Shown: positions 8,144 to 14,368, counted from the stretch's first letter. The stretch is DNA of 64,000 nucleotides from Leeuwenhoekiella marinoflava DSM 3653 (GCF_900129005.1 NZ_FQUN01000008.1:62001-126000); one strand, 5' to 3'. Made by a program: numbers and translations. Notes: generated by a model from the letters alone, not told the origin.

Positions 8144-8884
8144 TTACTTTAAACGTTCTTGTCTTTCTTTTGCTGCTTGAGCCCTTTTCTGCTCTCTGGT
8201 TCCAAATTCTTTAAGCCTTTGTTTATAGATTACATCTTGCTCAATTGCAGATTTGATTGAGTGTGGTTTTAAATTGTATTGTCCATCTTTAGCGTGAAAG
8301 AAATACTCCGCTATAGAATTCACATTCATAGCACCTCTGTATCCAACCGCTTCCAGTTCTGAAATCAATTCCTTAAAACCATCCAGAAATTTATTTGCTG
8401 CCTCATAAATCTTGTGCTGCTGTTCTGTCTCCAGATAAACCTTGCAATGCTCTTCAATGAATTTCGCTTCTGTTTCTTCAGTTATCATAAAACTGCCGCC
8501 GACGTAATCAATCATTTCCAGTTTTAGAAACGGGGTGTTGTCATTAAAACCTCTGTGATAATCCCGGAAAGAAATCACATTTTGAACATCGTCTTTAAAT
8601 TTTTGAAATATATCATTACTCCCTTTTATTAGGTTTGCTTTGATAAGACTAGAAGTGATCCCGACTTTTTTAATTTGAGATTCGATATTTCTCAAATACT
8701 TTTGCTCCATATTTCTCAAGCCTCCTTTTTTAATCTCTTGAAAAACCTTATCAGAGAAGTCCCCCATTTCAAGGCTCTTATATCCTGTTAGCATATTTAC
8801 TAACAGAGGTTTAATTTTTTTCAGGTCTTTGTGGATGTTTTCGACACCCTTGTTGTCCTGATGAATTAATTTTTTTGCTTCCAT
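8144..8884 (-). CDS. Prophage protein of unknown function (246 aa)
   Basis: Not recognised. 246 residues, no signal peptide or membrane segment, Lys-rich and mainly helical, with a very basic C-terminus (RAQAAKERQERLK). It ends 6 bases before the portal gene, so it belongs to the same leftward transcript. Its position between replication and packaging genes does not give a role. Confidence 0.6.
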   Translation of the reverse strand: MEAKKLIHQDNKGVENIHKDLKKIKPLLVNMLTGYKSLEMGDFSDKVFQEIKKGGLRNMEQKYLRNIESQIKKVGITSSLIKANLIKGSNDIFQKFKDDVQNVISFRDYHRGFNDNTPFLKLEMIDYVGGSFMITEETEAKFIEEHCKVYLETEQQHKIYEAANKFLDGFKELISELEAVGYRGAMNVNSIAEYFFHAKDGQYNLKPHSIKSAIEQDVIYKQRLKEFGTREQKRAQAAKERQERLK

Positions 8885-8919
8885 ACTCCTGTTTTTATTA
8901 GGTTTTTCACCTCATTTGT

Positions 8920-9738
8920 TTAATTATTGATTTTAATTTTGCTGATAATCTGATCAACGTTTTTGTACTCTGTAAATAAGCGCTCAAGGCTTATTTCCTT
9001 GCAAGCAACCACCACCTTGTTAGATGGCTTACCGTCTTTTTTTAATTCATATAATGCCTTCTCAACTTTATTTAAAGCTGCTTTTTGACGTTTCACCAAT
9101 CGTCGTTCAGCCAATTCTTTGACCTTCTTTTTGATGTTAATATCCTTTGGCATTATTCCGTACTCATCTAGAAAATCGTAGAGGTATATGCGACCAGGCT
9201 CAATTGAATTCGTTTCAGTAAATTGAGCGTGTGCTTCTCTAAGACCATTGAGTATTAAGTCTATTTTTTGGTCTTCGGTGAGTTCGTCTGTTTCGCAAGA
9301 GTTGTCTTTAAAAAGTGGAATGTTATAATCGTGACGAGTCTTTAGGAGCCATTTCTTGTACTGATCTAAAACCTTCGATACGTATTCCGCATTGAAGAGT
9401 TGAAAATGCTGTACTCTGTCTCCATACACTCCGTAACGCTCCAGTTTAAATGCGTAGTCAATTTCCTCAATAGACAAGTTTTTAAAACGTGCTAATATCA
9501 TTTCCTTTATATCCTGCTTGTTGATATTACTTATAGGATCTTTTAGACCAATGAGATTTGCGGCTTTTACAAACACCATCGCTAAGTTTGGCCCTAACTG
9601 ATCAGATGGTATATTTTTGATTTTATCAAACTCTACCACATTCCGAGCAAAAGCAATCTCTGTTAGGTTACCAACCTTCGCTATTCTGTCTGATAGTTTC
9701 TGCTGACTGACGGTTAATTGTTGGCTCTGTGCTTCCAT
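8920..9738 (-). CDS. Prophage protein downstream of replication initiator (272 aa)
   Basis: Not recognised with confidence. 272 residues, soluble, helical, with a basic C-terminal third (VKELAERRLVKRQKAALNK). Its start overlaps the DnaD-like gene by 71 bases, so it is coupled to it. In many phages this slot holds a helicase loader or replication accessory protein, but I see no Walker motif, so a DnaC-type ATPase is unlikely. Confidence 0.6.
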   Translation of the reverse strand: MEAQSQQLTVSQQKLSDRIAKVGNLTEIAFARNVVEFDKIKNIPSDQLGPNLAMVFVKAANLIGLKDPISNINKQDIKEMILARFKNLSIEEIDYAFKLERYGVYGDRVQHFQLFNAEYVSKVLDQYKKWLLKTRHDYNIPLFKDNSCETDELTEDQKIDLILNGLREAHAQFTETNSIEPGRIYLYDFLDEYGIMPKDINIKKKVKELAERRLVKRQKAALNKVEKALYELKKDGKPSNKVVVACKEISLERLFTEYKNVDQIISKIKINN

Positions 9739-10510
9739 GTTGACTTTTATTTAAAGGCTGATTAGCTTGCGCTACTAGTTTTTGAAATTGTTTTCTAAGT
9801 GTTTTTATTGAAAGAATATTAGTTTTCCAAAATTCCCCGGCTGGTGAGTTGAGATATTTATAAACCTTGACAACGTGTTCTTTGTTTACCTCATCTCGCT
9901 CAAACATCAATCTAATCTGATCTACATAATTCTTGTAGGTAGCTTCACGTTGATCTTTTGTGGGTGAATTTTTTTCTTCTAAATTTTTAATGAATAATTG
10001 CTGAAAAGATTTAGCTATTTCAAAATATTTTTTTTCTGAATCCTCGACGTCTGAAATGTTAATTTCAGATAGAAGATTATTTCTTATATTCTTAATTTCT
10101 TTATCTTCTTCACTTCTTAAAGTGTTGTTGGGTTGTGTGTTATTTTGATGTTGTTCACGTGTTGGTTTGCGTGTTGGTTTGGTTGTTGATTCTTCTTCGT
10201 TAGGTTGGTAATCGTCATATTTTACAAGGGTTACAACCGTAAATTTGTTTGTTGAGTTGGTTGTTATTTCGCCTGTTGATTTGAGTTTGCTTATAGCTGT
10301 TCTGAATTGTTGCTTAGAAATGCCTATTTTTTTAGGAGTTTCCGAAGTTCCTGTGATGCATTGACCTCTTTGAATTGGGTACTTTTTGTATTCCGTGTAC
10401 TCCCAGTTTGCAGTTAGAAGCAGGTGCATAAATGTTAACCTAACTGGCACATCATTATACCATTCCCACTCTAGAAGCTTCCGGTGCATTTTTATCCATC
10501 CTATCGCCAT
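9668..10510 (-). CDS. Phage replication initiation protein, DnaD/O-like
   Basis: 280 residues. The N-terminus (GWIKMHRKLLEWEWYNDVPV, then LLLTANWEYTEYKKYPIQRG) and the following winged-helix segment (ISKQQFRTAISKLKSTGEIT) are typical of phage and plasmid replication initiators of the DnaD N-domain type. A low-complexity linker of Thr, Lys, Asn and Gln follows at residues about 105-130, and a helical C-terminal domain ends the protein. The linker DNA holds a perfect 12-bp tandem repeat with AT-rich DNA beside it, so the origin may lie inside the gene, as in lambda O (inference). Confidence 0.75.
   Translation of the reverse strand: MAIGWIKMHRKLLEWEWYNDVPVRLTFMHLLLTANWEYTEYKKYPIQRGQCITGTSETPKKIGISKQQFRTAISKLKSTGEITTNSTNKFTVVTLVKYDDYQPNEEESTTKPTRKPTREQHQNNTQPNNTLRSEEDKEIKNIRNNLLSEINISDVEDSEKKYFEIAKSFQQLFIKNLEEKNSPTKDQREATYKNYVDQIRLMFERDEVNKEHVVKVYKYLNSPAGEFWKTNILSIKTLRKQFQKLVAQANQPLNKSQHGSTEPTINRQSAETIRQNSEGW
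10050..10069. repeat. Perfect 8-bp inverted repeat inside replication gene
   Basis: TCTGAAAT (10050-10057) and ATTTCAGA (10062-10069) with a 4-base loop, inside an AT-rich tract of the DnaD-like gene near the tandem repeats at 10158-10181. Possibly part of an origin. Confidence 0.35.
10158..10181. repeat. Two perfect tandem 12-bp repeats, candidate replication iterons
   Basis: CGTGTTGGTTTG occurs twice without a gap (10158-10169, 10170-10181). A partial third copy, GTTG, follows. It falls in the linker-coding part of the DnaD-like initiator gene, with an AT-rich stretch at about 10010-10090. An iteron plus an AT-rich region within the initiator gene is the lambda O arrangement. Confidence 0.4.
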
Positions 10511-10515
10511 ACTAT

Positions 10516-10956
10516 TTACCTATAAAGATCTTTGATGTCTGTTTTATTCCAGGAGTGACTCAATTCAAGTTCAAGTATTTGCTTTTCTCTCTGTATTGTT
10601 GTGATTTTTTCCGAGAGTAACTGTATTGCGTAAGATTGAAGTTTTATAGCTACATCACTTCTAAGTCTGAAACCTATAGCTACAACTTCATTAAGCGTAA
10701 ACAACTCCTGAATCCTCACTTTACCATCTTTAGCAACATGGCGGGATTTCGCCGGATTGATCAGGCCATCTTGTTTAAGATTCCTAATGTTATCTGCTAA
10801 AGTCTTTCTAGGAACTTGATATAATTCGCTTACTTGGCTTCTACTCGCAAAACGTTGAGTGCTATCAACAACTCCAAAATCTTTAAAGATTGATAATTCC
10901 CCATCCGTAAAATGAGTGTTAATAAAGGTTCCGCCATGTGCTTTAATATTGCTCAT
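10516..10956 (-). CDS. Helix-turn-helix protein, possibly RhuM-like
   Basis: 146 residues. A winged-helix segment (SRSQVSELYQVPRKTLADNI) is followed by a C-terminal part (FTLNEVVAIGFRLRSDVAIK, then QSYAIQLL) that resembles the conserved core of RhuM-family proteins. It lies 5 bases upstream of the DnaD-like gene and 3 bases after the next regulator. Probably a phage DNA-binding regulator. The family name is tentative. Confidence 0.55.
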   Translation of the reverse strand: MSNIKAHGGTFINTHFTDGELSIFKDFGVVDSTQRFASRSQVSELYQVPRKTLADNIRNLKQDGLINPAKSRHVAKDGKVRIQELFTLNEVVAIGFRLRSDVAIKLQSYAIQLLSEKITTIQREKQILELELSHSWNKTDIKDLYR

Positions 10957-10959
10957 GGA

Positions 10960-11238
10960 TTACTTCTCAAGTTTGATTAATGTTTCGAGTAATTCGCTGC
11001 GCTTATAATACCTGCGGTTAGAAATTCCGTAGGCGGTAACTGTACCTTTATTTGTCCAAGTCCAAAGAGTGCTTGAGTTTATTTTCAAGAATTTGCAAGC
11101 CTCCTCCCGGGTAAGAAGCTCTTCTGGCTCATTAGGTGCGGATAATGCCTGCTTAATGTGATCGATCAGTTTTTCATCCCGATGATTTAAAACCTCAAGT
11201 AACTGATCTGTTGTGAGAAGATTTACTGTTCCTGACAT
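10960..11238 (-). CDS. Excisionase-type helix-turn-helix protein (HTH_17)
   Basis: 92 residues. The second half has the MerR/excisionase-like pattern: LLTREEACKFLKINSSTLWT, then WTNKGTVTAYGISNRRYYKR. Small proteins of this kind are excisionases or transcription regulators. No integrase is adjacent, so a regulatory role is as likely as excision. The ATG (11236-11238) abuts a TTGCGCT/AGCGCAA inverted repeat that could fold over the start. Confidence 0.7.
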   Translation of the reverse strand: MSGTVNLLTTDQLLEVLNHRDEKLIDHIKQALSAPNEPEELLTREEACKFLKINSSTLWTWTNKGTVTAYGISNRRYYKRSELLETLIKLEK

Positions 11239-11269
11239 TGCGCTTAGATGTTTAATTTCTATAGCGCAA
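11238..11269 (-). promoter_or_regulatory. Inverted repeat touching the HTH gene start codon
   Basis: AGCGCAA (11263-11269) and TTGCGCT (11238-11244) are perfect 7-bp arms 18 bases apart. In the leftward mRNA the 3' arm runs directly into the AUG, so folding would hide the start. Could equally be a DNA operator. Confidence 0.4.
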
Positions 11270-11282
11270 ATTTGAGGGTGTG

Positions 11283-11343
11283 AGCACGATAATTTAGAAA
11301 CGTTATCGTGCTAAAATGTGTTGAAAACGTGCTGAAATGTGTT
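11283..11343. promoter_or_regulatory. Operator-like cluster of CGTGCT repeats
   Basis: A perfect 10-bp inverted repeat, AGCACGATAA (11283-11292) and TTATCGTGCT (11303-11312), overlaps the first of two direct repeats, CGTGCTAAAATGTGTT (11307-11322) and CGTGCTGAAATGTGTT (11328-11343). The direct repeats are 21 bp apart, two helical turns, with one mismatch. The cluster fills the gap between the 262-residue gene and the HTH gene. Confidence 0.5.
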
Positions 11344-11345
11344 TT

Positions 11346-12134
11346 TTAAATTATTTCATCTCTAATGCGTTCATATAAGCTTTGGATTTTATTGCCACTA
11401 CCGCTATGCCTAGAGTCTATTCTGTCAATGCCAATATTATAATTTTCAGTATTAAGAAGTTCTACAAACCTTGTGTTTGAACATATTATCTGAGGTGGCT
11501 TATCCTCCTTCATGATCCAGTAAATCCTACTGTAGTTTGCGAGTTTGCTCTTTTTGTCCTTATGGATTTCGTGTAGTTCTTTGAAAATCCAGTAAGCCTT
11601 ATCATCTAAAAAGACATCCTTATGAGGGTTCTCAATGTATGCTGCATTTCGACTGATGAATTTCAGATATTCATTTGCCGCATAAGTAACCTTTGCATCA
11701 ATATTTGCCTTTCCTGCTGATTTTTTGTGAAGCTTAATAAGCGCTTTAATTTTAGGGCTTAGCACTTCTTTTTTGTAATGCTCATTTTCCTTTTCAGTAT
11801 TATTGAGGTTGCTTTCTTTAAAATGATGCTTATATAGTTTATGAAAATCCGCTGTTGTTTCAGCTAGTCTAGTCTGATTCTTTAATACATATTTTTCCTT
11901 TTTGACCACATCAAATCTTTCCCCCTTTTGATTTATGTAATAGATCTGTCCGTCTGATTCAAACTTTTCGGGCTCTGGATTATCAGTATAAAACGTGTCA
12001 AAGAATCCCTCTCCTTTTTCATTGTAATACAACTCACCGTAGTATCTATCTTCAATAGGAATACTTAAAAACTGCTTTAAAGCATTCTTTTCGTTAATAT
12101 TTTTTACTCGCTCTTTACTAAATGGACTAGACAT
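11346..12134 (-). CDS. Prophage protein of unknown function (262 aa)
   Basis: Not recognised. 262 residues, Lys/Glu/Asn-rich, no membrane segment. The N-terminal half has repeated beta-type segments (YGELYYNEKGEGFFDTFY; GQIYYINQKGERFDVVKKE). The C-terminal part (NIGIDRIDSRHSGSGNKIQS) may be a conserved tail. It follows the XRE repressor by 10 bases, so the two are probably co-transcribed. Its position in the early region suggests a regulatory or immunity role (inference). Confidence 0.6.
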   Translation of the reverse strand: MSSPFSKERVKNINEKNALKQFLSIPIEDRYYGELYYNEKGEGFFDTFYTDNPEPEKFESDGQIYYINQKGERFDVVKKEKYVLKNQTRLAETTADFHKLYKHHFKESNLNNTEKENEHYKKEVLSPKIKALIKLHKKSAGKANIDAKVTYAANEYLKFISRNAAYIENPHKDVFLDDKAYWIFKELHEIHKDKKSKLANYSRIYWIMKEDKPPQIICSNTRFVELLNTENYNIGIDRIDSRHSGSGNKIQSLYERIRDEII

Positions 12135-12144
12135 ACTCTTTCAA

Positions 12145-12453
12145 TTACTGGTTAACAACCTTGTTAAGCTCTTCTAAGTCCTTAATGGAGTTAATCCGGT
12201 AAACTTTACCTTGAAACTCTATAAAGCCATTCAGTACGCCCTCGGCACCCGCTACCGGCTTCGTAGAATTGAACAGCTGACGAATATCAACATCTAACAC
12301 CTCAGCAATTTGTTTTAATAACTCTGGTCGCGGAAAAGATTCACCATTAACAATATTGTAAATAGAGACTGGACTAACGCCTACTGCTTTAGCGAGATCA
12401 CGTGAGTTTATAGATTGCTCGTCTAATAATTCTTTAATTCTTAATATCTGCAT
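12145..12453 (-). CDS. XRE-family repressor of the prophage
   Basis: 102 residues. The N-terminal helix-turn-helix is clear: LRIKELLDEQSINSRDLAKA, then VGVSPVSIYNIVNGESFPRP. The C-terminal part (FIEFQGKVYRINSIKDLEEL) is a short domain, not a peptidase domain, so it is not a LexA/cI-type self-cleaving repressor. It diverges from the rightward operon at 12578, with overlapping promoters and operator-like repeats between them, the usual layout of a phage switch. Probably represses one or both promoters. Confidence 0.8.
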   Translation of the reverse strand: MQILRIKELLDEQSINSRDLAKAVGVSPVSIYNIVNGESFPRPELLKQIAEVLDVDIRQLFNSTKPVAGAEGVLNGFIEFQGKVYRINSIKDLEELNKVVNQ

Positions 12454-12472
12454 CGTTTCTTATTGTTTAGTA

Positions 12473-12505
12473 CAAATGTATATTAATTAATTAAAACTTT
12501 ACAAA
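12473..12505 (-). promoter_or_regulatory. Leftward promoter of the XRE repressor
   Basis: On the minus strand TACATTTG (complement of 12473-12480) matches TAnnTTTG exactly. A TTTG -33 element (complement of 12502-12505) lies 21 bases upstream. The repressor ATG is about 20 bases past the -7 box. The -33 elements of this and the rightward promoter are 3 bases apart. Confidence 0.6.
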
Positions 12506-12508
12506 ATA

Positions 12509-12540
12509 TTTGTTATTTATAAAGTATTGCTTTACGTTTG
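12509..12540 (+). promoter_or_regulatory. Rightward promoter of the three-gene operon
   Basis: TTTG at 12509-12512 and TACGTTTG at 12533-12540, 20 bases apart, match the Bacteroidota consensus. The expected start is near 12547, which rules out translation starting at 12527. Operator-like repeats AAGTATTGCTTTAC (12522-12535) and AAGTATCACTTTAC (12554-12567) lie 32 bp apart, the first overlapping the -7 box. Confidence 0.6.
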
Positions 12541-12577
12541 TATCAATAATAATAAGTATCACTTTACACCTATAACT

Positions 12578-13267
12578 ATGAAAACGATTTTTAAATTAGA
12601 GAATGCAACCGTAAACGAAATCATTTACAAACAAATGGAGATTCTTTTAAAACTTCAAGATGAAACAGACTATATGCTTAAAGCCTATGAAAAATATTCT
12701 TCCAAACCCAAAAAACAGCAATTAGTTAAGTTGAATATTCCAGAAGGACTGGCTATCGATCTTATATACGGTGCGTTGATTCTGTTTGAAAAAGAAACTT
12801 TTATTGATGTATCTATGCTTGAATTCTTAGAAAAAACCTTTGACACATTTTCATCTAAAATACATAACACGGATGAGCCAAAACAGGTAATTGATAATAT
12901 GTATGAGAGCGTATTTCAGAGTCTTCCAGACTTAAAAGAGAACAAACCACATTACCTGAATCAATTCTATGAAGCTTGCGCCTACCTTCATAAATTAAGC
13001 GATATTACATATGTTATGACTGGTGATTTTAATTTCAATATACCTTATGATTTGCTTATCATGCTTTCAGATATAGAGGCATCAACTAAACTCATGAATC
13101 ATTTAAGCACACCTAAAGCTTATAACACTGAGTTTGACAATACTTTTTACAAATGGACTGAGATACTAGAAGAAGAAACCAAAGGTGAAGTTATTCAGAA
13201 GCGATTCAAAGAGATGCTGAACACTCACGTTGATAAACTTACACCGACTGCAGTATGCAAAGCGTAA
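12578..13267 (+). CDS. Prophage protein of unknown function (229 aa), first gene of rightward operon
   Basis: Not recognised. 229 residues from ATG 12578 (MKTIFKLENATVNEIIYKQM). A longer frame from 12527 overlaps the promoter and is rejected. The protein is soluble, acidic and mostly helical. It is the only large gene expressed against the rest of the prophage, so it is probably expressed when the leftward genes are not, or under the XRE repressor. An immunity or anti-repressor role is possible but unsupported. Confidence 0.65.
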   Translation: MKTIFKLENATVNEIIYKQMEILLKLQDETDYMLKAYEKYSSKPKKQQLVKLNIPEGLAIDLIYGALILFEKETFIDVSMLEFLEKTFDTFSSKIHNTDEPKQVIDNMYESVFQSLPDLKENKPHYLNQFYEACAYLHKLSDITYVMTGDFNFNIPYDLLIMLSDIEASTKLMNHLSTPKAYNTEFDNTFYKWTEILEEETKGEVIQKRFKEMLNTHVDKLTPTAVCKA

Positions 13268-13470
13268 ATATTATTATACTGAGTGTAATAGAAAACACGC
13301 GTAAAGAATTCTTTAGTAAATTTGGAAAAGATCCGGAAGAGGAAAAAAAGCTTTTTATAAATTGGTACGTCCAAAACAATGAAGCTCCGCTCCGGGTTCT
13401 AGTAAATGATTTATCAGATTACTATCTGCATATTTCAGAGCGTCAAATTTTACGATATCTAAATGAATAG
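13255..13470 (+). CDS. Small prophage protein (71 aa)
   Basis: Not recognised. 71 residues, starting inside the last codons of the previous gene (13-base overlap) and overlapping the next by 8 bases, so the three genes are translationally coupled. The C-terminal part (LVNDLSDYYLHISERQILRY) could be a short helix-turn-helix. Confidence 0.55.
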   Translation: MQSVNIIILSVIENTRKEFFSKFGKDPEEEKKLFINWYVQNNEAPLRVLVNDLSDYYLHISERQILRYLNE

Positions 13471-13651
13471 AGATAAGAATTTTGTAAAAAAGCGTATCAA
13501 AAGAATAGGCCTGTTTTTTGAAATTAAAAAGGCTCAAGGATTAACTTCAAAGGTTGCCATTATTGAAATAGCTCAAGCTTTAAGTATTTCTCGTAGTTTG
13601 GTTAATAAGGACCTGGCGAAATACAATAAGAGCCTCAGAAATGAAGAGTAA
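13463..13651 (+). CDS. Small basic protein with helix-turn-helix pattern (62 aa)
   Basis: 62 residues. The N-terminus is very basic (MNRDKNFVKKRIKRIGLFFE). The middle, VAIIEIAQALSISRSLVNKD, matches a helix-turn-helix, so it is probably a DNA-binding protein. Last gene of the rightward operon; the terminator follows at 13692-13730. Confidence 0.55.
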   Translation: MNRDKNFVKKRIKRIGLFFEIKKAQGLTSKVAIIEIAQALSISRSLVNKDLAKYNKSLRNEE

Positions 13652-13659
13652 ATAAATTT

Positions 13660-13678
13660 ACCGTACATAAACCGTACA
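13660..13678 (-). repeat. Paired TGTACGGT site, right copy (inverted)
   Basis: ACCGTACA at 13660-13667 and 13671-13678, that is TGTACGGT twice on the minus strand at an 11-base period. It mirrors the pair at 3734-3752. It lies 59 bases inside the tRNA-Arg 3' end, the distance expected for integrase arm sites. Confidence 0.6.
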
Positions 13679-13691
13679 GTTTTAAAAATAA

Positions 13692-13730
13692 AAAACCGTA
13701 ACACCTTAATTATATACGTGTTACGGTTTT
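13692..13730. terminator. Bidirectional terminator between prophage operon and tRNA-Arg
   Basis: AAAACCGTAACAC (13692-13704) and GTGTTACGGTTTT (13718-13730) form a perfect 13-bp stem with a 13-base loop. The arms start with A and end with T runs, so it works in both directions. It can end the rightward prophage operon and the leftward tRNA transcript. Confidence 0.8.
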
Positions 13731-13736
13731 CACATG

Positions 13737-13810
13737 TGACCCCGGAGGGATTCAAACCCCCAACCCTCAGAGCCGAAATCTGATGCGCTATTCAGTTGCG
13801 CCACGGAGCC
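13737..13810 (-). tRNA. tRNA-Arg (anticodon UCG)
   Basis: 74 bases, no encoded CCA. The acceptor stem GGCTCCG pairs with CGGGGTC (two G-U) with discriminator A. The anticodon arm is TCAGA, loop TTTCGGC, TCTGA, giving anticodon TCG. T-stem GGGGG/CCCTC. Two unusual bases occur together: D-loop position 19 is A (CTGAATA, not CTGGATA) and T-loop position 56 is T (TTTGAAT, not TTCGAAT). These two positions normally form the G19-C56 elbow pair, so the change keeps it as A-U. The 3' end faces the prophage. Confidence 0.9.
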
Positions 13811-13830
13811 TAGTTGTTTTGACATTTTAC

Positions 13831-13891
13831 TCTCAGCGTCAAAATCTGATGCGCTATTCATCCCGATAACTATCGGGAGCGCCACGGAGCC
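13831..13891 (-). pseudogene. Degenerate 5' half-copy of tRNA-Arg
   Basis: The minus strand repeats the acceptor 5' strand, D-arm and anticodon arm of the neighbouring tRNA-Arg: GGCTCCGTGGCGC, then TGAATAGCGCATCAGATTT. It has lost the T-arm and acceptor 3' strand. AAC of the D-loop is replaced by the 18-base palindrome TCCCGATAGTTATCGGGA. The anticodon loop reads TTTTGAC. It carries the same A at D-loop position 19, so it duplicates this variant gene. It cannot give a functional tRNA. Confidence 0.75.
13861..13878. repeat. REP-like palindrome TCCCGATA-AC-TATCGGGA
   Basis: Perfect 8-bp arms with a 2-base loop, inserted in the D-loop of the tRNA-Arg half-copy. I see no second full copy in this window. 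Possibly a dispersed intergenic palindrome. Confidence 0.6.
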
Positions 13892-13896
13892 TAATT

Positions 13897-13915
13897 CTTT
13901 CGCTTGCGCGAAAAG
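13897..13915. repeat. Palindrome CTTTCGC-TTGC-GCGAAAAG beside yqeY
   Basis: TTTCGC/GCGAAA arms as in the in-gene family, but intergenic, between the tRNA half-copy and the yqeY stop. Confidence 0.6.
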
Positions 13916-13918
13916 TCT

Positions 13919-14368
13919 TTATGCTAATTTGCTTTTAACTATTGTAGAAATGGTTTTACCATCTGCTTTACCAGCCAGTTCTCCAGAAGCCATACCCATT
14001 ACTTTACCCATATCTTGCATTCCGGTTGCACCGGTTTTTTCGATAATGGCAACTACAACTTTTTCTATCTCTTCTTCACTAAGCTGCTCTGGTAGAAATT
14101 GCTCTATTACAGCTGCCTGAGCAAGCTCTTCCTGAGCCATTGCTTCACGACCTTGTTCTTGATAAATTGCAGCGCTGTCTTTGCGTTGCTTTACCAGCTT
14201 TTGAAGCATTTTCACCTCTTCATCTTCAGACAACTCCTCTGATGCTCCACTTTCGGTTTGAGCAGTCAAAATAGCAGATTTTACTGCTCGTAAAGATGCT
14301 AAGGCGTTTTGATCTTTTGCCTTCATTGCAGCTTTCATAGCCGTCATAACCGCTGTCTGTAAACTCAT
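13919..14368 (-). CDS. GatB/YqeY domain-containing protein
   Basis: 149 residues, the full length of YqeY proteins. N-terminal helical domain (MSLQTAVMTAMKAAMKAKDQ, then LASLRAVKSAI) followed by the tRNA-interacting YqeY domain with QRKDSAAIYQEQGR, EFLPEQLSEEE-like and TGATGMQDMGKVMGMASGEL segments. The C-terminal domain is homologous to the tail of GatB. Proposed to interact with tRNA; the exact role is not settled. It follows ftsZ after a strong terminator, so it is transcribed separately. Confidence 0.85.
   Translation of the reverse strand: MSLQTAVMTAMKAAMKAKDQNALASLRAVKSAILTAQTESGASEELSEDEEVKMLQKLVKQRKDSAAIYQEQGREAMAQEELAQAAVIEQFLPEQLSEEEIEKVVVAIIEKTGATGMQDMGKVMGMASGELAGKADGKTISTIVKSKLA

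Larger units (their letters stand above)
1..13737. mobile_element. Prophage, right-hand part, abutting tRNA-Arg
   Basis: The block contains terminase large and small subunits, a portal, a head morphogenesis protein, a tape measure protein, a DnaD-like replication protein, an XRE repressor and many unrecognised small genes. That content is diagnostic of a tailed-phage genome. It runs off the left edge. The right end is placed at the 3' end of tRNA-Arg (13737), where housekeeping genes resume a little further on; tRNA 3' ends are common phage targets. No integrase is visible, so it must lie to the left or be lost. The block also lacks the short TTTCGC/GCGAAA palindromes that recur in the rest of the window. 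The exact right boundary is inference. Confidence 0.85.

Noticed and set aside
12527-12577. Longer start for the first rightward prophage gene
   Set aside because: It overlaps the -7 element and lies upstream of the expected transcription start; ATG at 12578 is the first usable start.
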